Shown: in pieces, positions 52,566 through 60,689 of the stretch
Position numbering within the stretch: position 1 is the first letter of the stretch
Layout: each line of letters begins with the position of its first letter
DNA from: Ruminococcaceae bacterium AM07-15
GTDB lineage: Bacteria > Bacillota > Clostridia > Oscillospirales > Butyricicoccaceae
Direction of reading: 5' to 3'
Length of the DNA stretch: 64,000 bases
NCBI GenBank assembly: GCA_003477405.1
Contig: QUDE01000006.1
Location: forward strand, 96,854 to 160,853
Translations under genes and position numbers: made by a program
The notes under the pieces: generated by a model
Seen by the model: the letters and a program-made list of their open reading frames with translations, nothing else
Databases searched by the model: none
Told to the model about the DNA's origin: nothing

Positions 52566-53387
52566 TTATTCCCCTTCTCCCCCATCCCGGCCCTTGCCGC
52601 CGGAGCTGCTGCGCTGCTTCTGCTTCATAAAGGTCAGAAGCCGCTCCCGCAGGAATTTGGGGTTTTCACCGGACTGAATCGCCATAATACCTTCCAGGAT
52701 GATCTCCCGACAAATGATTTCCTCCTCATCCCGGGCCGACAAATTGGTGGCGATGGGGTTGAAAATCACATGGGCCATAACGGAGCCATAGAAGGTGGTG
52801 ATCAGCGCCACACCCATGTTGGGGCCAAGGCCGCTCATATCAGCGCCGTCCAGGCTGTAAAGCATTTTCACAAGGCCCACCAATGTGCCGATCATACCAA
52901 ACGCCGGCGCCGCATTGGAGCCCCGTTCATACATGGCGATGACCTCCTGATGGCGGGCAGATGTCTGTTCGATATCATTCATAAGGATGCTTTTCACCCG
53001 ATCCGGATCGGTGGCGTCCACGATGAGCATAATGGCCTGCTTAAAGAAGGGATCGGTCTGGGTGCTAGCCTTTTCTTCCAGAGCCAAAAGGCCGTTTTTC
53101 CGAGCGATCTGAGCCAGTTCTACCAGCTCATCAATATATTTTTCCGGATTGAAGGCCTTAGCCTTCAGCATAATGCTGAAATGCTTGAGGATGGAAGTCA
53201 CCTGCTTGGGATAACAGGCAATGACCACCGCCAGAGTGCCGCCCACCACGATCAGAACACTGGCCGGGTCAAAAAACAGCCCCAGCTGTCCCACATCTAC
53301 CGGCTTGGGAGCATTGAAATCCACCATGATGCCGAACAGCACAAAGACAACCGCCAATAAAAGACCGATCAAATATACGATATTCAT
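52566..53387 (-). CDS. motA: stator protein MotA
   Basis: A 273-residue membrane protein with four helices: IVYLIGLLLAVVFVLFGIMV, SVLIVVGGTLAVVIACYP, and the pair NAAPAFGMIGTLVGLVKML and GVALITTFYGSVMAHVIFNP. The cytosolic loop that contacts FliG lies between helices two and three. Cotranscribed with motB. Confidence 0.96.
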   Translation of the reverse strand: MNIVYLIGLLLAVVFVLFGIMVDFNAPKPVDVGQLGLFFDPASVLIVVGGTLAVVIACYPKQVTSILKHFSIMLKAKAFNPEKYIDELVELAQIARKNGLLALEEKASTQTDPFFKQAIMLIVDATDPDRVKSILMNDIEQTSARHQEVIAMYERGSNAAPAFGMIGTLVGLVKMLYSLDGADMSGLGPNMGVALITTFYGSVMAHVIFNPIATNLSARDEEEIICREIILEGIMAIQSGENPKFLRERLLTFMKQKQRSSSGGKGRDGGEGE

Positions 53388-53420
53388 ATAAAACTACCTT
53401 CTTTTTCCGCCGCTGTGGCC

Positions 53421-53639
53421 TCAGGCCCGCAGATCGTTAACCGAGATTTCCCGGTGAATGTCCATTATCTTCGCATTGTACTCCATGATTTTCCGAATAA
53501 TATCGTCTACCGTGTCCTGCACGATGTAATAATCATGGTTCATCATCACGATTTTGCTTTCGGGGATCAGTTCGATGTGTTCGATTTGATTGTGATTGAG
53601 CAAAAAACGCTCACCATTCATTTTCTGCAATGGGATCAT
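53421..53639 (-). CDS. flbD: flagellar protein FlbD (SwrD family)
   Basis: A 72-residue protein with IPLQKMNGERFLLNHNQIEHIELIPESKIVMMNHDYYIVQDTVDDIIRKI, the full FlbD/SwrD signature. In Bacillus SwrD increases motor power by supporting stators, fitting its place next to motA. It is the only gene between flgE and motA. Confidence 0.93.
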   Translation of the reverse strand: MIPLQKMNGERFLLNHNQIEHIELIPESKIVMMNHDYYIVQDTVDDIIRKIMEYNAKIMDIHREISVNDLRA

Positions 53640-53662
53640 AGATGTTCCCTCCTGCTTCTCTT

Positions 53663-53696
53663 TTTCCGCCGGGCCGGGAAACCGGCCCGGCGGAAA
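53663..53696. promoter_or_regulatory. perfect GC-rich 15-bp hairpin between flgE and flbD
   Basis: TTTCCGCCGGGCCGG and its exact complement flank a GAAA (plus-strand) loop. In the transcribed (minus) direction no T-run follows, so it is not a standard terminator; it may be a processing or mRNA-stabilising stem separating hook and stator expression. Confidence 0.7.
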
Positions 53697-53724
53697 CGAT
53701 CAATGGGAATACTTACTTGCGGCG

Positions 53725-54813
53725 TTACCGCTTCATGTTCACCAGTTCTTCCAGCATCGTGTCGGTAACGGTGACGATGCGGGTGTTGGCCTGGTAGCCT
53801 CTCTGATAAATGATCATGTTGGAAAATTCAGTGGCCAGATCGGTGCCCGAAGCCTCCAGGAAGCCGGGGAGCAGCGCAGGGCCGCCTTCACCCAGCATGG
53901 TTTCCACTGTACCATCGTCCGCATCCGCATTGTTCAGATACTGTCCTGCCAGAGAACCGTTAGGAGCAAAAATGCTCATATCGCCGGAGCCTTCCATGGC
54001 CTTATAGTAGGGGCCTTCGGTGTGGGTCAGACCGCTGGGGTTTGTCACCGTGGCCAGCGCGATATAACCAACCACCACCGGATCGCCGGTTTTATCGTTG
54101 TTGCAGGTGATCTTGCCGTCAGCTCCGATGCTCAGGCTGTTATAGCTGATAGGATCATAGCCTTCAAATGTTCCATATTCATTAAGACCGTCAACAATAC
54201 CGGGGAAAATGGCATCGCCAACCTGGGCCCCCTCAAATTCATCCTCCGTTTTCACAGCCAAAGGCAAACGCAGAGGAACCAGCTGCGTGCTGATGGCCTC
54301 GCCGCTGATACCAGGAGCTGCATCTTTGTTTACATCACCTGTGGCGTCGTCCACTGTGGCGTTACAAGTGGCAAAACCATAGACAATGTTGCCATAGCCA
54401 TCGGTGATATACCCGTTGGGGTCAACGCGGAAATCGCCCACTTTGGACAGCATCAGGCTATCATATTCTCCCATAATCACACCGTTTTTATCTCCCAGGA
54501 TAAAAAAGCCATCTCCCTGGATACCCGCGTCACGGGCATTGCCGGTGCTTTCCATGTTCACAGTGGACATATCCAGATCGATGGTGCCCACGCTGCAGCC
54601 ATAACCCGTCTGACGGGGGTTTGTGCCGCCCAATGTCTCTGTACCGTCGGAACCGGCGGCTTGGGTGGAGTAAATACTCTCCTTAAAGGTAACTCTGCCC
54701 GGTTTATAACCATATGTATTCACATTGGCCACATTGTTGCCAACCACAGTCAATGCATCCATATGGGCTTTCATTGCGGAGATACCCGCGCTCATAGAGC
54801 CTGCCAAAGCCAT
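53725..54813 (-). CDS. flgE: flagellar hook protein FlgE
   Basis: A 362-residue hook protein with SMSAGISAMKAHMDALTVVGNNVANVNTYGYKPGRVTF at the N-terminus, GFFILGDKNGV in the core and the C-terminal helix SNMIIYQRGYQANTRIVTVTDTMLEELVNMKR. The start at 54813 follows AAGGAG; the frame is open 75 bases further. Confidence 0.95.
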   Translation of the reverse strand: MALAGSMSAGISAMKAHMDALTVVGNNVANVNTYGYKPGRVTFKESIYSTQAAGSDGTETLGGTNPRQTGYGCSVGTIDLDMSTVNMESTGNARDAGIQGDGFFILGDKNGVIMGEYDSLMLSKVGDFRVDPNGYITDGYGNIVYGFATCNATVDDATGDVNKDAAPGISGEAISTQLVPLRLPLAVKTEDEFEGAQVGDAIFPGIVDGLNEYGTFEGYDPISYNSLSIGADGKITCNNDKTGDPVVVGYIALATVTNPSGLTHTEGPYYKAMEGSGDMSIFAPNGSLAGQYLNNADADDGTVETMLGEGGPALLPGFLEASGTDLATEFSNMIIYQRGYQANTRIVTVTDTMLEELVNMKR

Positions 54814-54910
54814 GCTTCTATTCTCTCCTTTTTTGCGTCGCGGCAAACCGTGCCGGAAATCAGTCATTCGGACGGATCTCCAAGGCATCCTGTCGGTCCT
54901 GCCTTCTGTA

Positions 54911-55282
54911 TTACAGGATCACGGCGCCGTCGATATTGGTAAAAATATTTTCTTTCATTTCATCCTGGGACATGGTGGTAATCACCCGGCTGTTGGGCAC
55001 ATTGATGATGAATGCCAAACTGCTGTCCAGGGCCAGGATATTGGTAGCGCCCTTGGCCTGCGCTTTTTCCACCGAACCATGGAGCTTCTCCAAAAGATCG
55101 GTTGTCACTTGAATGCCTCGTTCTTCGGCCCGGGCCATAGCATGCTTGGAAAAAGACACCTGGCTTTCCTGTACCTGCATCTGCTGCCGCAGAGCGGCGT
55201 CAAAGGATGCGCCCGGGGACGAGGTTTCTTGCCTCTGGGAATGTACGGTGGAAAGCGGCTGCTGTCCAACCCGTTCGATCAT
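54911..55282 (-). CDS. flagellar operon protein, TIGR02530 type
   Basis: A 123-residue protein with FSKHAMARAEERGIQV, LEKLHGSVEKAQAKGATNILAL, VITTMSQDEMKENIFTNIDGAVIL; this pattern is the small family found between flgD and flgE in Firmicutes. Its function is not established. The second ATG (55282) has seven bases to AAAGGAG and is chosen. Confidence 0.85.
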   Translation of the reverse strand: MIERVGQQPLSTVHSQRQETSSPGASFDAALRQQMQVQESQVSFSKHAMARAEERGIQVTTDLLEKLHGSVEKAQAKGATNILALDSSLAFIINVPNSRVITTMSQDEMKENIFTNIDGAVIL

Positions 55283-55307
55283 ACCCATTCTCCTTTCCCA
55301 GTCACCC

Positions 55308-55889
55308 TTAGCCTACGCTTTGGGTCTCCTGGCCGTTTTCATCTCCGCCTTCGCCGTCGCCGGTTTCACCGCCTTCTCCCGGCTCTTCCGGTTCTTCCGG
55401 CAGCTCGGGCAGTTCGCCGATGGCCATGATATCGTTGAGGGCATACATTTCCCCATCCACAAAGATGACGGAAATACCCTGGTAGGTGCCGGTACCTGTT
55501 ACAGTGCCCACCACTTCTTCCAGTTTGCCTTCATCGTCCAGCCGGCCCACGGTCACCGTTTTTCCCACAAGGGATGCGGCATAGTTCAGAGTGCTGGCAT
55601 TGACCAAGGCTTCCAGGCCGTCCTTGACGGTAGAGAGCATCTCCACAGTGGACATCTGCACCAGCTGATTGAGCATCTCACTGGTATCGGCGGTGTTGTC
55701 CATGGTCTGGTTTTGCAGCTGCTGAACCATCAGCTGGAGGAAATCCTCAAATTGCAGACCGGTGTCCTCGCCTTGTTCGATCACATTGATGCCCTGTCTC
55801 TCCAGATCAGAAATGGAGGGGCTTGTGGTCTTGGTGCTATAGGCCGTATTCAGGCTATTCAGCGACATAGGCATAAAATCATTGCTCAT
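55308..55889 (-). CDS. flgD: flagellar hook capping protein FlgD
   Basis: A 193-residue protein with FLQLMVQQLQNQTMDNTADTSEMLNQLVQMSTVEML, the conserved FlgD N-terminal region, and a short C-terminal domain ending in an acidic Gly/Glu-rich tail (PEEPEEPGEGGETGDGEGG). It caps the growing hook. It overlaps fliK by four bases. Confidence 0.93.
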   Translation of the reverse strand: MSNDFMPMSLNSLNTAYSTKTTSPSISDLERQGINVIEQGEDTGLQFEDFLQLMVQQLQNQTMDNTADTSEMLNQLVQMSTVEMLSTVKDGLEALVNASTLNYAASLVGKTVTVGRLDDEGKLEEVVGTVTGTGTYQGISVIFVDGEMYALNDIMAIGELPELPEEPEEPGEGGETGDGEGGDENGQETQSVG

Positions 55890-57031
55890 GAAGTTCCTTC
55901 TTTCTCGCTAAGCTGTCGGGCGGGCATCAGACCCAGGCGGAGTTTCTGGAGGAAATCCTCACTCTGCCGATTTTCCTGACGGCGCTGCTGCTGTTGCTGC
56001 TGGGAATGGTTCTGGTTCTGGTTTTGCTCCTGCTGATTCCAGGGATTCTGTTCCGGGTTATCCTGACGCTGTACTTCCAGGCGCACCGGAGCGGCCTGGC
56101 TGTTTTGCAGCATGAGCCCCAAAGAGCCGGAATGATCTTTCAGCATCTGCAACGCTGTTTCATTGCTGGCCTGAAGCACCACATGCAAAGCGCCTTCCGG
56201 GCTTTTTTCCATCTGGATCACCAGTTTTCCCAGCCCTTCCGGCTCCAGCTGCAGTTCCATTTTCTGAATGTCCTGCTCCAAAGCCTGCGTAATGCGGGTG
56301 TTCAGCTGATTTTCCACATCCGGGCTTTCCAGATCCAGTGTTTCAGGCTGTCCCACCTTCTGGGGCATCTGCTGGGTCTCCTGGAACAAAGGCTGTTCCA
56401 CGCTGCCAGTCTGGGCCTGAAGAACGACTTCATCCTCCGGCTTTGTGTCCCCGGCTCCATTCTGGAACAACGCGCCATTGTTTTCCGCCTGCTTGGGAGC
56501 TTCCACAGTCTCCTGAGTGCTCAACATTTCCACAGGCTGCTGCTCTGCCGTTCCATCAGTCTGAGAGAGAACCGGCTGGGCCTGGGCCATCTCCTTACCC
56601 TGTGTCTCCAGGATGGGCATTTCTTCCCCGGCCAGCACTTGACCCGCACCCTGCTGCACCGGTTGGGCCATTTCTGCGCCCTGCAAAGTCTCAGCTGCCA
56701 CCGGCAGCACTTCGGCCATGGGCATCTGTGTGCTTTCTCCCTGAATCTGCGTCTGCATCACCGGCATCTGCTGGAAAAAGGGCAGCAAAACCTGGGCAGC
56801 GGCTCCTTGCACAGCAGCCTCCTGCTCCATCTGCTCTCCGCCGTTTTCTCCGGGGGCTTCCGAAGGGCTCTGCTGGTTTCCCTCTGCCTTTTTGTTTTCC
56901 AGCAGGTTCTGGAAATCGCTTTTCTCCTTGTCCTGGGCGATATCTTTCACCGGCCGGGAGGCTGTACTCTGCTGCGCGGCATAAATAGCCTGGGTCAGCT
57001 GCATGATCCACTGTGTATCGTTGGTATTCAT
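55886..57031 (-). CDS. fliK: flagellar hook-length control protein FliK
   Basis: A 381-residue, Gln-rich protein. The long disordered N-terminal ruler is followed by a C-terminal Flg_hook domain, with MELQLEPEGLGKLVIQMEKSPEGALHVVLQASNETALQMLKD. It measures hook length and triggers the FlhB switch. The C-terminus has a Gln/Asn-rich stretch. Located between fliJ and flgD. Confidence 0.92.
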   Translation of the reverse strand: MNTNDTQWIMQLTQAIYAAQQSTASRPVKDIAQDKEKSDFQNLLENKKAEGNQQSPSEAPGENGGEQMEQEAAVQGAAAQVLLPFFQQMPVMQTQIQGESTQMPMAEVLPVAAETLQGAEMAQPVQQGAGQVLAGEEMPILETQGKEMAQAQPVLSQTDGTAEQQPVEMLSTQETVEAPKQAENNGALFQNGAGDTKPEDEVVLQAQTGSVEQPLFQETQQMPQKVGQPETLDLESPDVENQLNTRITQALEQDIQKMELQLEPEGLGKLVIQMEKSPEGALHVVLQASNETALQMLKDHSGSLGLMLQNSQAAPVRLEVQRQDNPEQNPWNQQEQNQNQNHSQQQQQQRRQENRQSEDFLQKLRLGLMPARQLSEKEGTS

Positions 57032-57065
57032 ATCGTCTCACCTCCTTTCAATGGGGATGCTGTCA

Positions 57066-57515
57066 TCAGGACAGGGCGGCCATGGCCTTCTGGGCGGCCA
57101 CCACTTCTTCGATGAACAGCTCTTCACCTTTCTGCACCGCTTTGCGGTATTCTTCCTGTTTTTTGTCCCGGAGCTTTTCCAGGGATGCGGTCTCCTGACG
57201 GGCGGCTACCACCTGGCGGCGTTTCTGCTCCACTTCCTGCTGGCACTGAAGCACCGTCTGCCGCTGCTGGGCGATCTCCTTTTCCCAGAACCGCAGGCCG
57301 CTTTCATAACGCATGGCCTCGGCCACGGTGATGCCTTCCATTTCCGCCTGACGGAACTCCTCGTTCCACGCCCGGTAGCTCTCTTCCATCTGACGCAGCC
57401 GTTCTTCCTGCTGCCGCATCTTCTGGATCAGGATCGCGTGCTCATTTTGAAGGCTCTCCAGCACCTGCTGTTTGTAGCCCAGCACGCTCTCCAGGGAAAA
57501 CTGAAATTTTTTCAA
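57066..57515 (-). CDS. fliJ: flagellar export protein FliJ
   Basis: A 149-residue coiled-coil protein beginning MKKFQFSLESVLGYKQQVLESLQNEHAIL, the FliJ pattern, with continuous heptads of charged residues. It activates the export ATPase FliI and contacts FlhA. Located right after fliI. Confidence 0.9.
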   Translation of the reverse strand: MKKFQFSLESVLGYKQQVLESLQNEHAILIQKMRQQEERLRQMEESYRAWNEEFRQAEMEGITVAEAMRYESGLRFWEKEIAQQRQTVLQCQQEVEQKRRQVVAARQETASLEKLRDKKQEEYRKAVQKGEELFIEEVVAAQKAMAALS

Positions 57516-57533
57516 TCTTGTTCCCTCTTTCTG

Positions 57534-58844
57534 TTACAAAAGCTTCCGCATCATGTTCAGGTCTTCTTCATAAGTAAACGCTTCGTTCACGCCTTGGCGC
57601 AGGAAGCTTTGAATGCCGTCGATTTTACTCAGGGCCATGTCCAGTTTGGGATTGGTGCCTGCTTTATAGGCGCCAATGGACACCAGATCGGCGTTTTTCT
57701 CATAAGTTCCCAGGATATCCCGAATCCGCGAGGCCAGCTGCTTGTGTTCATCAGAAACGATGTCGGCCATCAGACGGGAAATGCTGGCCCCGATGTCAAT
57801 GGCGGGAAAATGACTGCTATTGGCCAACCGCCGTGACAGAACGATGTGTCCATCCAAAATACCGCGGACGGTATCGGCAATGGGCTCATTGGTATCGTCG
57901 CCTTCCACCAGAACGGTGTAGACGCCGGTGATGGAGCCCTTCTGGAAGTTGCCGCTGCGCTCCAGCAATTTGGGAAGCTCGGCATAGATGGAAGGGGTAT
58001 AGCCCCGGGACACCGGAGGCTCGCCCACGGCCAGGCCGATTTCCCGCTGCGCCATGGCAAAACGGGTGAGGGAATCCATCATCAACAGCACATCCAGGCC
58101 CTGATCCCGGAAATACTCGGCGATGCCGGTAGCCACCGAGGGGCACTGTTTGCGCAGCATAGCGGGCTGGTCGGAGGTGGCCACCACCAGAACCGAGCGG
58201 GCCATGCCCTCTTCCCCCAGGTCCTTCTGCATGAATTCCAGCACTTCACGGCCGCGTTCGCCTACCAGGGCGATCACATTGATGTCGGCCTTCACATTTT
58301 TGGCGATCATACCCATCAGGGTACTTTTGCCCACGCCGGAGCCGGCAAAGATGCCGATACGCTGGCCCTTGCCGATGGTGAGCATACTGTCAATGGCCTT
58401 GACGCCGAACTCCATCCGTTCCCGGATGGGCGGGCGGGCCATGGGGTTGACATAATGGTTGTTTTCCACACAGAACAGGGTGCCGCCGGTGAAAGGACCT
58501 TTGCCGTCGATGGGCTGGCCCAGGGCGTTGATGACCCGGCCTTTGAGGAAAGGCCCCATCATCAGGCTCAGCTGCCGGCCGGTGTTGCGGACAAAGTTCC
58601 CCGCCGAGATACCGCTCATATCGGAATAAGGCATCAGGAGAATCCGGTCGTTTTTGAATCCCACCACCTGGGCCATCACCTGGCCACCGGCGCTGCCGTT
58701 ATAGATCTGGCAGATATCCCCCACGGCGGCCCGGCCACCGGAGGCTTCGATGGACATTCCCACGATGTTTTCGATCTTTCCGGTGTAGCTCACCGTTTCG
58801 GCTTCTTTGATCTGCTTGATCGCCTCTTCAAACACCCTGTCCAC
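57534..58844 (-). CDS. fliI: flagellum-specific ATPase FliI
   Basis: A 436-residue F1-beta-like ATPase with Walker A in GIFAGSGVGKSTLMGMI, the GERGREVLEF segment, Walker B in VLLMMDSLTRFAMAQREIGLAVGEPP and GSITGVYTVLVEGDDTNEPIADTVRGILDGHIVLSR. It powers flagellar protein export with FliH and FliJ. Confidence 0.97.
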   Translation of the reverse strand: MDRVFEEAIKQIKEAETVSYTGKIENIVGMSIEASGGRAAVGDICQIYNGSAGGQVMAQVVGFKNDRILLMPYSDMSGISAGNFVRNTGRQLSLMMGPFLKGRVINALGQPIDGKGPFTGGTLFCVENNHYVNPMARPPIRERMEFGVKAIDSMLTIGKGQRIGIFAGSGVGKSTLMGMIAKNVKADINVIALVGERGREVLEFMQKDLGEEGMARSVLVVATSDQPAMLRKQCPSVATGIAEYFRDQGLDVLLMMDSLTRFAMAQREIGLAVGEPPVSRGYTPSIYAELPKLLERSGNFQKGSITGVYTVLVEGDDTNEPIADTVRGILDGHIVLSRRLANSSHFPAIDIGASISRLMADIVSDEHKQLASRIRDILGTYEKNADLVSIGAYKAGTNPKLDMALSKIDGIQSFLRQGVNEAFTYEEDLNMMRKLL

Positions 58845-58858
58845 CTCCCTATGGCCGG

Positions 58859-59659
58859 TTAATTTTCGCTGAGGATCTCCCGTATGTTCTGCAGCTGGGT
58901 GGAGGCGCTGGCGTCGATGATGGAGTCGGGCATCTCCACAATGCAGGTGCCCAGTTCATCCTCGGGCATGGGCACGATCTTGATGTGCTCCGAAAGCCCG
59001 GACAACGCCCCTGTCAGCTCCGGGGTGATCTGAGCCAGTTCCTTGGCTCCCACGCCCCCTACATAGATATGCACCCATTCCCGCCTTTTCAGCTTTTCGG
59101 TGGCCGTCTGGATCATCCGGGCGATGACTCCCCGGCTGCTTTTCAGGCTCACATGAATGACCTTTTCTGCAATGGTCAGACACAGCTCTTCCAGCTCGCG
59201 GCGGGTGTCGATGAGCATTGCTTCCCGGGCCCTTGTGGCATCCTGCAAAAAGGCGTTCACCCGGGCGGCCTGGTTCTCCAGCTCCTGCTGAAGGTGGGCC
59301 GCTCCTTCCACCTGGGCCTGGCGCAGCCCTTCGGCGTAGCCCTGGCGATAGCCTTCGCTCTGGGCCTCCTGCCGGGCCTGCTCTGCCGCCTCTTCGCCCT
59401 TCTGACGCTGCTGCTCCAAAAGTTCCTCCGCCTGGCGGCGGGCATCAGCCAGAATCTCATCGGCCTGCACTTTGGCAAAACTGATGACGCTGTCGGCGTT
59501 GGCTTTTTCCTCGCTTTCCTCCGGGGTCAGCTCCCTGGGAGGCTCCGGGGGATTTTCCTCCGGAGGAGGTGGCGGGGGTTCTATGATGATATCGTCCACA
59601 TCTTTGAACACATACTGATCCACAGCGGGCTTGAGGAAGCTTTTGAAAATGTTAGGCAA
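58859..59659 (-). CDS. fliH: flagellar export ATPase regulator FliH
   Basis: A 266-residue protein: Pro-rich segment near residues 25-45, a long charged coiled coil (RRQAEELLEQQRQKGEEAAEQARQEAQ) with GxxxG-like spacing (EGYRQGYAEGLRQ), and a C-terminal domain with CLTIAEKVIHVSLKSSRGVIARMIQTATEKLK. It regulates FliI. It overlaps fliG by eight bases. Confidence 0.93.
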   Translation of the reverse strand: MPNIFKSFLKPAVDQYVFKDVDDIIIEPPPPPPEENPPEPPRELTPEESEEKANADSVISFAKVQADEILADARRQAEELLEQQRQKGEEAAEQARQEAQSEGYRQGYAEGLRQAQVEGAAHLQQELENQAARVNAFLQDATRAREAMLIDTRRELEELCLTIAEKVIHVSLKSSRGVIARMIQTATEKLKRREWVHIYVGGVGAKELAQITPELTGALSGLSEHIKIVPMPEDELGTCIVEMPDSIIDASASTQLQNIREILSEN

Positions 59660-60689
59660 TGATATCGTCCTTTCCGCCCTTGATGATGATCAGCTCGTTG
59701 CGCTCCTCCAGGCCGCGGATGATGCCCACAATACGCTGCTGGGCCTCTTCCACATCCCGGATACGCACATTGGTGGTGATCTCCAGGTCGTCCCGGATGC
59801 TCTGGGCCATACGGGTGGACATATTGCTGAAGATCTTGCTGGCCACCTCGCTGTTGCTGCCCTTGAGGGCCAGCACCACATCCCGGGGATCGCAATCCCG
59901 GATAAAGCGCTGCACCGAGCGGTCGTCCATGGTGATGATGTCTTCGAAGACGAACATCCGCTTGCGGATCTCCTCCACCAGCTGTCCGTTGTGCTCCGAC
60001 AGACGGTCGAAAATGCTCTTTTCGCTGGATCTGTCCAGATTGTTCATGATCTTGGCCACATAGTCCACACCGCCCACCTTCACATTGTTGGTGGCCATCA
60101 GGTTTGTGAACTTCTTCTCCATCTCGGCTTCGATAATCTTCACCGCCGCCGGAGAGGCGCTTTCCATGTTGGCGATGTTCTCCACCACCTTCATCTGGCA
60201 CTGGGGGTCCAGCTCCTCGATGACCGCCGCTGATTTTTCCGGGTCCACATAGGAAAGCACCAGGGCGATGGTCTGAGGCCGCTCATGCTGCAAGGCGGCG
60301 TAGAGGGATTTCTCATCAGCCTTATTGAGGAAGGAGAACTCCCTGTTTTTCAAAGACTTGGTCACCTTTTCCAACAAGCTGTCGGCCGCCTGGGGGCCAT
60401 AGGCCTTTTCCAGCACCGCCCGGGCATATTCCAGCCCGCCTTCGGTCACGGCCTTGTTGGTCAGGCACATCTGATAATATTCATTGAGCACATCCTCGGT
60501 GGTTTCCGAGTCCAGGTAGCCCAGGCGGGCCACCTCCAGAGTGATCTGCTCTACATCCTCCGGGTCCATATATTGATAGAGCTGAGAGGCTTTTTCCGTC
60601 CCCAGGGAAACGATCACCGCCGCAGCTTTCTGCTGCCTTGTCAGCTGCTGCCCATGGGAGCTTTTCGCCGGTGCGGCGCCTTCACTCAT
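59652..60689 (-). CDS. fliG: flagellar motor switch protein FliG
   Basis: A 345-residue protein. N-terminal domain QKAAAVIVSLGTEKASQLYQYMDPEDVEQITLEVARL, middle domain with HERPQTIALVLSYVDPEKSAAVIEEL (form of the EHPQ motif, here ERPQ), and C-terminal domain with charged torque helix (DDRSVQRFIRDCDPRDVVLALKGS). It links the MS ring to the C ring and stators. It overlaps the fliF stop region by four bases. Confidence 0.96.
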   Translation of the reverse strand: MSEGAAPAKSSHGQQLTRQQKAAAVIVSLGTEKASQLYQYMDPEDVEQITLEVARLGYLDSETTEDVLNEYYQMCLTNKAVTEGGLEYARAVLEKAYGPQAADSLLEKVTKSLKNREFSFLNKADEKSLYAALQHERPQTIALVLSYVDPEKSAAVIEELDPQCQMKVVENIANMESASPAAVKIIEAEMEKKFTNLMATNNVKVGGVDYVAKIMNNLDRSSEKSIFDRLSEHNGQLVEEIRKRMFVFEDIITMDDRSVQRFIRDCDPRDVVLALKGSNSEVASKIFSNMSTRMAQSIRDDLEITTNVRIRDVEEAQQRIVGIIRGLEERNELIIIKGGKDDIIA

